Shown piece by piece: positions 29,600-38,686 of a DNA stretch of 38,686 bases. Below the pieces are notes generated by a model. That model saw nothing but the letters and a program-made list of their open reading frames with translations. It made no database searches and was not told the DNA's origin. The DNA comes from Branchiostoma floridae (Eukaryota > Chordata > Leptocardii > Amphioxiformes > Branchiostomatidae), in the NCBI RefSeq assembly GCF_000003815.2, contig NC_049986.1:19072588-19111273 (forward strand), in the 5' to 3' direction. Positions within the stretch are counted from its first letter, which is position 1, and each line of letters begins with the position of its first letter. Position numbers and translations under genes: made by a program.

Positions 29600-32500
29600 A
29601 CTAAATGAATCATCACAGTGGTCAATCGCAGATATGTGTACATAAATGTACATGAATCTTGCATATTTATTAAACAGTGTTTCAGAGAACAAGTCCAACA
29701 AGGTAACAACTTCTCTGCTCAGCTTCTCCTAATTGTACAGACTGACTTAAGGATTTGAAAGATGCTTTTAAACAACAAATTTATCAACACAGAGTGGATA
29801 TGAGTTCAATTGTGCAAACTTTTTACATGAAGGTTCAAGGGACAAAATGGTTTGCATTGTGGGTTATGGACAATGCTCGTGTTCTGGAAAAGGATTACAG
29901 AAAGGAGTTGACATGTTTGGGTTTCTTATTGGAACGGTTTTTGATCATGAGACTCTGTTAAATTAAAGGTTTGAGAGCTGTAATACTGTAAGTGATGAGT
30001 TACTAATTATAACTGACTGGTTGCAAGAGAAATAGTTGAGTATTCATGTCATGGAAAAGTATTCTAGATTCATTTGAATGTATCTTCCAAGTTAAGAGTA
30101 TTTTCTTGGTTGATAACAATTCTTACCAGCAGAAGTGCTGTTTTACAAAATCCAGCTTTTTCATGACTGGCCCTTTTAATTCTGCCAAGCTAACGGTATG
30201 TAACCGTTGTATAGCAAAATGGCAATGTCTATACTTCAAGTAGAGAATGGTGGATCCATATATTCCACTCACTGAAGAATCTAAATGCAATGTGCAAATA
30301 GATGTATGTCGGCAAACAGATCTTTTTCTTCATTCAATTTGACAATATCAAATTCATCGGCATACTATATTTTCTAGACTAAGTGGCAATTGCCTTGTTC
30401 AGAGATTCTTGTAAGATGGTTAATAGATCTTGTGGAAGACCTCTATGCAACGTGGATGGGACCTATGCAATTATGCTCTTGAAATGCAAGTACACAAATT
30501 TGGTAACCTCACTACAAATTATGGGGATGCATGCAGATCAAGGGAAATTAAGGAAACACTACAAAACATGTTGAACTTTCCAAATGAGGTAGCACTACAG
30601 TTACATTTGCATGATTACAATATTTAGTAACATTTGAATGCAATCATTTTGACTTTGACATGTTCAACTGGTTTTCCAGTTGGATGTACTTAACAATTGT
30701 TCTGCCAGTTCCCTTTTTTTAGTTCTAATGGCACTGAAGAAGTGTTATGGATATCACTCGAAATGTTTGGTAAATCTCCTTTTTTACATATTTTTTTTTT
30801 AATTTTAGAGACCTTCTGAATTGTCTAAAAGTATATGGGACTGTCTGCGGCTGTGTACTGAACGAATGTCTAAAGCCGAATTGTTTGATTGAATTAGTAC
30901 CAGAGATGTTTACAGCGGTTTCATTTTCACAGTGCATGCAATTACGTGTTTCCTTCCACGCAGTTTTGCTTCACAAGTTGAGTGAAGATATCATCAAGGG
31001 TGTTGTCCAAGGCATGTGGGAAAAAGGCGGTGGTTTTAAGTTTGCAATAGCACCATGCACTGTAGTCTCTTACTGCCATGGAAAAATGTTTGCAGTGGTT
31101 TTAAGCTCGTGGTGAAGCGACCACCGAGTAAAACCACAAACATTATAATCATAGCGAAAGTTTCTGCATTTACATTACATGTATGTTATACCTGGGCCGC
31201 GATAACGTTCGATACAGGTGTTTTGGACAGTGCAATGAAAAGCCGTATCACACAGGCTCCCATCAAATAATTTGATCGGTTCCTGAGCAAGGCAAACTCA
31301 GCGTGGTAGAAAATTCAAATACCTGATTTGGACGTTGGCGCATTACTGTTGAAACAAATAACGTAGGCACCAAATTTTTCTTCTGGCGTGTTTCGCATCA
31401 AATACAGACCTCCCGCGGGTCAGATCACCCTCCGGTTTTCGACCGTCGGGCAAGGCTGGTCCTCGGGTGATTCGGAATACACCCTGTTGTATTCTATTGT
31501 ATTTTCAAAATGTAATGTTACCACTTTTCATCATCATGTCCGATCAAATGTTTCCTGCCAGCTGCCCTCCCCAAAAAGGCTAGGGTCGGCAGGTTTATCT
31601 ATATAGGGTTGGTTGGGAAACAGGAAACACATTTTTTTTCCTAAGGGCAAGGTAGTTGGGCTGCCATCATTGCTGTCATGTGGTCAAGATTCTCAAAGCA
31701 TTGCAGCAGTACACTAATGCCATGGGTGATTTTCAGCATACCTACCATTGGCTACAGGACTGCGGGTGATCAACTAGGTTTAGACGGCCAAACAATTGTT
31801 CAGAGGATAATATGTAATGTTGTCTGAAAACACTCAGTCTGCTTTTTTGGATGCAATTTGTGCCAATTGCAAGTTTCCTTTAAACTTAGAAGTCATAACT
31901 AATTCTGCATATTTGTGTGTGACAAACAGACATTCAATTGATAGTTTTTCCATTACAGCTGCCGCCTCAAACTAGGAAGGTCAAATTGAAGTTGAGCTGA
32001 TTTTGCCTGCCCTAAAAATTACCATGTTTAACACTGGACCAATATCCTCAATGGCATGTTGCTAGTTGTTTAATCTAATCTTGAAATCAGGTAAAGTCAG
32101 ACATTGTCAAGCTTAATCTAGAGGGGAGATTCTTTTGCCAAAAGTTTAAACTGTTGAGTCGTCATATACAATAATGAGTGTTAAAAATGTAAAAAGAGAC
32201 AGTAGGTTTTAGCTACAGTGAAGTACCAATCTGTTTCTTATATCAACAAAAATTTTATTTAATTAATTAATTACGTGGCAATGAAGATATGCACCATGTT
32301 CTACAATGATGTCCTGCAAGTTCTAGCCATATTTTTATACAACTATGTTTCATACAAGCTCCAGAGTCAGAATCAGTTATGGAGTGTGCACTTGCGGGGA
32401 TTGAATCTGTTCAATGAAAACACGGGTCAGTTTGTTCAATGCAGTTATGTGTATGGATGGCACAAAATAGTCACCAACAATTGTAGACTGAGATGCAATG

Positions 32501-32970
32501 TTTTGTAGTTGCCAGTCATGACAAGCAGCTACACATATATGATTTGTTAGTACTGCTCACTGAATTGTGAGTCCAGGCCAGTTTGGCAATTTTGACAGGG
32601 ACGGACAAAAATTTTGCCCATTCCATCCTCTGTGACAGGCAAAAATCAGCATGTGAAGATATTAATTGAACCAGTCTGTCAGCAAGATTTCCCCCTCAAA
32701 ATAGAAGAAATTGCTTTTCTGAGGGTCTAGGTGTTAAAAGTTTTTTCCAGAGAGCGTGCCCCCAGACACCCCTAGGATCATGGCACCTTGAACAGGATTT
32801 CCAATCAAAATCCAAGGGACAGAAAATAAATTCAGGCTGGGTAGAACACCAGATTAGTCTGATTCATGAAAAAAAGTGATTCATCTGTCAGACTGATAAC
32901 ACATCATGAGAGCATTTATAATGTTCTGACTGACTGTGGCTTGAGGGTACTCTCTGGTTGTTTTTGATGT
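29600..32970. other. Long unassigned stretch
   Basis: I see no gene here. Short ORFs (for example 29755-29961, 30383-30574, 32275-32508) are AT-rich, lack recognisable motifs and have no paired splice sites. Local inverted repeats: TGTTTCCTG/CAGGAAACA (31549-31557 with 31621-31629). A CCTCCCGCGGGTC block (31411) recurs from 26151. May contain old, unrecognised retroelement debris. Confidence 0.4.
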
Positions 32971-32972
32971 GG

Positions 32973-33072
32973 TTTTAGGCCTTTTTGTATGGCTTCCTAT
33001 TTTGTATTATTTTCTTCATGTCTGTCTGGGGCATGAAAAAGACAAAATAGTAAGCCATCAGAATATGCCTAA
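32973..33072. repeat. Imperfect inverted repeat before the SINE-derived array
   Basis: AGGCCTTTTTGTATGGCTTC (from about 32977) and its imperfect reverse GAAGCCAT/ATGCCT (to about 33072) form arms of roughly 30 bases separated by about 40. It may be the end of a MITE. Confidence 0.5.
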
Positions 33073-33084
33073 AATACGTAAAAC

Positions 33085-36000
33085 ACCCGAGGGACAGCCC
33101 TAACCGAAGCTAGGTACTTCGTTCTACCCGAGTGAAAATGAGGAATTGATGAGTCTCGTGAAGTGCTTTTCCCAAAGGCGCAAAATCAGTGATATATCAG
33201 CCAATTTGAACCCAAGAACTTTGAGTTTGGTGCTAGAAGGCAATTTTACTTGAGTGCTTTATAGCAGGGAATCCTCAGTGTGAAATTCATTCCACTAGAA
33301 ATATGGCTCAGTGTGAAAGCAATTCAGTGCCAAGAGCAGGTACAAGGTACGGATGATATTGTTCGGTTCAACTACAGCTGTGTCATTGTGACTATGAAAA
33401 ATGTACTGTACAATGTCATGTAGTCATCCTTAAGTGAGTTTCAATAAGTGCAGTGGGTTCTTTTATGTGCTTGAGGTGTGAGGTGTGTGCTTGTCCCTTT
33501 AATGTCCTATTTGAGGGACGCCCCTAACCAAAGCTACGTATTCACTTTCCCAGCGGCACAAGATTGGAAAGTGTCAGTGTAAAAGCCATTCAGCACCAAT
33601 GGCAGGTGCAAGGTACGGTTGCTATTGTTTGGTTCAAATACAGCTGTCAGTCAAATTGACTGGTGTGTCATTTTAATGCTAGCTGGGGTGGGGTGGCGGT
33701 TGGCGCTATGACAAATGTACTGTACAATTTCATGCAGTCATCCTTAAGTGAGTTAAAGCAAAATCAAATGCTTACTGGTTATTTTGTGGTTCACATCTTT
33801 TTCGTGTACACATAGGACAAGAATACGGGACCTCCAATCAATGTCCTATTTGAGGGACTGCCCTAACCAAAGCTAGGTATTTACTTCCACTTGACAATGT
33901 GTTAAGTGAGAAAAGTCGTGTGAAGTGCCTTCCCCAGGGGCACAAGAATGGTGCCATTTCAACAGAATCAATCCCTATAACAGGGAAACCTTTGTGAGAA
34001 AGTCATTCCACTAGACTTGTAATTGACTGTGTCAGAATGTGAAAGCGATTCAGTGCCAAGAGCAGGTACAAGGCACGGTTCATATTGTTTGGTTCAAATA
34101 CAGCTGTGTCATTGTGACTATGAAAAATGTACTGTACAATGCCATGAGTTTCTATAAGTGCAGCGGGTTCTTTTACATGCTTGAGCTGTGGCTCTCCCCA
34201 AAAACTGGACCTCCATTCAATGTCCTATTTGAGGGACGCTCCTAGCCGAAGCTAGGTTTTGACTTTTCTGGGGCACAAGATTGGTGGCATTTCAACAGAA
34301 TTGATGCCTTTAAAAGGGAACACTTTCCCAGGGGCACAACATTGGAAAGTGTCAGTATGAAAATCATTCAGCACCAAGGGCAGGTGCAAGGTACGGTTGA
34401 TATTGTTGGTTCAAGTACAATGCCATGTAGTCATCCTTAACAGAGTTTCAATAAGTGTGGTGGGTTCTTTTATGTGCTTGAGGTGCGGCTCTCCCCAAAT
34501 ATTGGACCTCCATGTAATGTCCCATCTGAGGGACGCCCCTAACCGAAGCTAGGTATTTACTTTCCCAGGGGCACAAGATTTGAAAGTGTCAGAATGTAAA
34601 AGGCATTCAGTGCCAAAGGGTAGGGGCAAGGTACGGTTTCTATTGTCCAGTTCAAAGCTAGAAGCTAGGTATTCACTTTCCCAGCTGTACAAGAATGGTG
34701 GCGTTTCAAAAGAATTGGTCCCTATAACAGGGATTCCTCATTGAGAAAGTCATTCCATTAGCTAGATGACTATGTCAGTGTGAAAACCATTCAGCACCTA
34801 GGGCAGGTGCAAAGTACAGTTGATATTGTTCAGTTCAAATACAGCTGTGTCATTTTGACTATGAAAAATGTACTGTACAATGTCATGAGTTTCAATAAGT
34901 GCAGCGGGTTCTTTTACATGCTTGAGGTGTGGCTCTCCCCAAAAACTGGACCTCCATTCAATGTCCTATTTGAGGGATGCTCCTAACCGAAGCTAGGTTT
35001 TGACTTTTCTGGGGCACAAGATTGCTGGCATTTCAACAGAATTGATGCCTTTAAAAGGGAACACTTTCCCAGGGGCACAACATTGGAAAGTGTCAGTATG
35101 AAAACCATTCAGCACCAAGGGCAGGTGCAAGGTACGGTTGATATTGTGTGGTTCAAGTACAATGCCATGTAGTCATCCTTAACTGAGTTTCAATAAGTGC
35201 GTTGGGTTCTTTTATGTGCTTGAGGTGTGTCTCTCTCTCCCGAAACACTGGAGCTCCATTTAATGTCCTATCGGAGGGACAGCCCTAGGCAAAGCTAGGT
35301 ATACAATTCACTTTCCTAGGGGCACAAGATTGGAAAGTGTCAGTGTGAATACCATTCAGCACTAAGGGCAGGTGCAAGGTATGGTTGATATTGTCCAGTT
35401 CAAAGCTAGAAGCTGGTATGTAGCATGTAGCGATCCTTAACTGAGTTTCAATAAGTGTGGTGGGTTCTTTTATGTGCTTGAGGTGTGGCTCTCCACAAAT
35501 ACAGGACCTCCATTTGATATCCTATTTGAAAGATGCCCCTAACCGAAGACAGGTATTCACTCTCCCGGGGCACAAGATTGGTGGCATTTCAACAGAATTG
35601 ATGTCTAAAACAGGGTGTCCTCATTGTGAAAGGCATTTGACTTGGGAAATGACTGTGTCAGTGTGAAAGCCATTCAGTACCAAGGGCAGGTACAATGCAT
35701 GGTTGATAATTGTTAAGTTCAAATAAAGCTGTGTCATTTTATAAAGTTAGAGTACTGTACAATGCCATGTAGTCATCCTTACCGGAGGTAAAGCAAATCA
35801 ATGCTTTACTGGCAGTTTGTCGTGCACTTGTGGTGCACAGCTCGACGGCCCTAACCAAAGCTACATGTAGGTATTCACTTTTCTAGGGGCACAAGATTGG
35901 ACAGTGTCAGAATGTGAATGCCACTCAATGCCAAAAGCTGGTGCATGATATGGTTGATATTGTTTGGTTCAAATACAGCTGTGTCATTGTGACTATGAAA

Positions 36001-38140
36001 AATGTGCTGTACAATGCCATGTAGTCATCCTTAACTGAGTTTCAGTAAGTTTGGTGGGTTCTTTTATGTGCTTGAGGTGTGGCTCTCCCCGAACATGGGA
36101 CCTCCATTCAATGTCCTATTTGAAGGATGCCCATAACCGAAGATAGGTACTATTCACTTTCCCGGGGCACAAGAATGGTGGCATTTCAACACAATTGATG
36201 CCTATCACAGGGATTCCTCAGTGTGAAAGTCATTTAAATAGAGAAATGACTGTGTCAGTGTGAGAGCCATTTAGTGCCAAGGGTAGGTACAATGCATGGT
36301 TGATATTGTTCAGTTTAAATACAGCGGTGTCATTTTGACTTGTGTGTCATTTTAATGTTAGTGTACTATACAATGCCATGTAGTCATCCTTATCGGAGTT
36401 ACAGCAAATAAATGCTTTACTGGCAGTTTGTCGTGCACTTGTGGTGCACAGCTCAATGGCCCTAACCAAAGCTTGGTATTCACTTTCCCAGGGGCAGGTG
36501 CAAGATATGGTCGATATTGTTCGGTTCAAATACAGCTATGGCATTTTGAATGATGTGTCAATTTAATGCTAGTTGGGTATGTTTTCAACCATTCACATCC
36601 TTTTTGATAAGTGTGGTGGGTTCTTTTACATGCTTGAGGTGTGGCTCTCCCCAAACACGGGACCTCCATTTAATGTCCTATATGAGGGACGGCCCTAACC
36701 GAAGCTAGGTATTCACTTCACAAGTGAGAAAAGTTGAGAAATGTGCATTTCTAGGGCACAGGATTGGTGCCTTTTCAAAAGGTCATTGTAATGTCAGTGT
36801 AATGTACACTGACCATGTAGTCATCCTTACCAGAGTTAAAGCAAATCAATGCTTTACTGGCAGTCTGTGGTGCACTTGTAAAGCACAGCTCGACGGCCCT
36901 GACCAAAGCTAGGTATTCACTTTCCCAGGGGCACAAGATTGGAAAGTGTCAGAATGTGAAAACCATTCAGCACCAAGGGCAGGCACAATGTATGGTTGAT
37001 ATTGTTCAGTTCAAATACAGTGGTGTCATTTTGACTGGTGTGTCATTTTAATGTTAGTGTACTGTACAATGCCATGTAGTCATCATTACTGGAGTTATCA
37101 ATGCTTTACTGGCAGTCTGTCGTGCACTTGCACTTGCATGAAGAGAGGAAAGTCAAGTAAAGTGCAAGAATGGTTGCATTTCAACAGAATTGATCCCTAT
37201 AGCAGGCAGTCCTCAGTAAAAGCCATTCAATACCGAGGGCAGGTACAAGGTACAGTTAATTGTTCAGTTCAAGTCAAATCAATTTTTAGCAAAAGGCAAC
37301 AGGTTACCCCTACCATTCTCCCTTAGGGTGTTGGCCCCTGGCTGATAACTATATCTTATTGCAGCCAGGTGACAAATTTCAAGGAGATGACAATAGACGG
37401 GGAGAAATTGCCTATTGTCACTGAACTCAACTGACCTCAGTATGACAGTAATTGCCCCAGGTGCCGCTATCAGAGACAATATGTTTTCAACCTTACACAT
37501 CCTTTTCGATACGTGTGGTGGGTTCTTTTAGCTGCTTGAGGTGTGGCTCTCTTTAATGTCCTATCTGAGGGACGGCCCTAACCAAAGCTAAATGAAGATA
37601 TTCACTTTCCTAGGGGCACACGATTGGTGGTATTTCAACAAAATCAATCCCATTAGCAGGGAATCCTTAGTGAAAAGGTCATTCTACCAGAGAGATGACT
37701 GTGTCAGTGTGAAAACTATTCAGCACCAAGAGCAGGTGCAAGGTACGGTTAATATATGTAATTGTAATGTTCAAATACAGCTGTGTCATTTTGACTAGGG
37801 TGTCATTTTCATGTTAGCTGGGAGTGGGAGGCTATGAAAAGTGTACTGTACAATGCCTTAACCCGGTCCTCCATTCAGTGTTCTATCTGAGGGACAGCCC
37901 TAACCAAAGCTAGGTATTCACTTCCACTTGCGTGAAGTGAGGAAAATCGAGTAAAGTGCCTTACCAAGGGGCACAAGAATGGTGACATTTCAACAGAATC
38001 GATATATAACAGGGAGTCCTCAGTGTGAAAGACATTTGACTAGAAAGATGACTGTGTCAGTGTAAAAGCCATTCAGTACCAAGGGCAGGTACAAGGTATG
38101 ATTGATATTGTTCAGTTCAAATACAGCTGTTGTATCGTTT
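33085..38140 (+). repeat. Degenerate tandem array of about 15 SINE-related units
   Basis: Each unit carries a version of GGGTTCTTTTATGTGCTTGA, GGACCTCCATTTAATGTCCT, GAGGGAC-GCCCTAACCGAAGC, TTTCCCAGGGGCACAAGATT, ATTCAGCACCAAGGGCAGGT and TACTGTACAATGCCATGTAG. The CCCTAACC-AAGC marker occurs near 33099, 33520, 33860, 34235, 34535, 34980, 35280, 35540, 35855, 36130, 36460, 36690, 36898, 37575 and 37895. A 744-bp higher-order repeat is visible (34039-34245 against 34780-34986). The text of these blocks is of the kind found in SINE bodies, so the array probably grew from a SINE. No coding. Confidence 0.9.
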
Positions 38141-38269
38141 TGACTGGTGTTTCTTACCAAATGCAAGGCTTGAAGGTAACTCTCGGTCCATTTGGTCATT
38201 AGGTCAATAAAAAAATATGGCTTTTTGTGGCATATGTGCAGATGTTGGCTCATCAAATCCGTACTAGGT

Positions 38270-38455
38270 GGTTGTGGCACCGTTTTAGAGACAGATTAGC
38301 CGTGAGGCTTTGTGGGGGCCACTCCACCATCGTGGTGGGTATATCGTGTAGAGTGCCTTTCCCAAGGGCACAAGGTTGGGGCATGGCAAGTATCAAACTC
38401 GGGACCTAATGATTCTGACCATAAAATGTTCTAGCCGTTGCGCCACAACGACATC
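38270..38455 (-). mobile_element. tRNA-derived SINE, minus strand
   Basis: Read on the minus strand: box A TGGCGCAACGG (38445 to 38435), a worn box B GAGTTTGATA (38400 to 38391) at tRNA-like spacing, then a body with TTGTGCCCTTGGGAAAGGCA. That body block is the reverse complement of the TTTCCC-AGGGGCACAAG block in the neighbouring array, linking the array to this type of SINE. Confidence 0.7.
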
Positions 38456-38686
38456 AAACGTATTGGGTCAATCATATCAAATTACCCATAAACTCACTTT
38501 GTTGCACATTTTTCTTGAAGGTGACTAGGAGGTAAAAACCTTTTGACATGTTTGTGGTGATTTGTATAGACTTGTCAGTCCTCAAGCACAGTACCTCCAT
38601 TAAATGTTTAATTTGAGCAAGTGTCCAAACTGGAGACATGAAAAGGAAAGTAAAGTAAAGTGATCTTGGTTCAGTTTTAGCTCACT
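38456..38686. repeat. End of window, worn array-like copy
   Basis: About 38575-38625 contains GTACCTCCATTAAATGTTTAATTTGAG, a degenerate version of the array block. The rest is unassigned and runs off the window. Confidence 0.5.

Noticed and set aside
33085-38140. A CRISPR-like or coding repeat array
   Set aside because: Units are hundreds of bases long, degenerate, and contain SINE-type blocks; there are no short direct repeats with unique spacers, and frames are short.

Overview
This is a stretch of animal nuclear genome, most likely from an invertebrate deuterostome such as amphioxus (Branchiostoma). That assignment is inference. It rests on spliced exons with standard GT/AG sites, a Penelope-like retroelement fragment with a GIY-YIG domain and a hammerhead-ribozyme-like motif, tRNA-derived SINEs, and a high density of short inverted-repeat DNA transposons. 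There are no bacterial operons, no CRISPR array and no complete rRNA or tRNA gene. Most of the long open frames are repeats read through in several frames.

Left half (about 0.8-12.5 kb): one plus-strand protein gene can be assembled from splice sites and a continuous reading frame. A probable promoter and non-coding first exon lie at about 840-1037. Five coding exons follow: 3451-3504, 5586-5762, 9317-9589, 9998-10079 and 12420-12487. Together they encode 217 residues: a short acidic N-terminus, a glycine-containing heptad coiled coil, a run of 31 Gln, one His and 30 Asn, then a basic Arg-rich tail. I do not recognise the family. The introns are packed with mobile DNA: a TA-flanked MITE with a 32-bp perfect palindrome, a hAT-like MITE, a LINE reverse-transcriptase remnant, Penelope-like fragments, a Harbinger-like MITE, a long foldback, and a SINE split by a second foldback with a visible target-site duplication.

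Middle (12.5-26.3 kb): a splice donor just after the stop and a strong acceptor at 16215 suggest more exons, either 3'UTR or an alternative C-terminus. Between and after them are a tRNA-like Pol III unit, palindromic repeats, a TTAA-flanked MITE with a small ORF, a 39-bp minisatellite, large degenerate duplications, an insertion whose empty site survives in a paralogous copy, and paired hairpins with compensating stem changes. At 24.5-25.9 kb there are four tandem exon-like modules, each bounded by acceptor-like and donor-like sites.

Right part (26.3-38.7 kb): two arrays dominate. One is a 14-unit satellite (mostly 123-127 bp, with an A-tract in each unit and a 453-bp higher-order repeat). 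The other is a roughly 5-kb degenerate array of about 15 SINE-related units with a 744-bp higher-order repeat, bordered by a minus-strand tRNA-derived SINE. The 29.6-32.9 kb stretch between them shows nothing I can name. All calls come from reading the sequence by eye; no alignment or database search was run.
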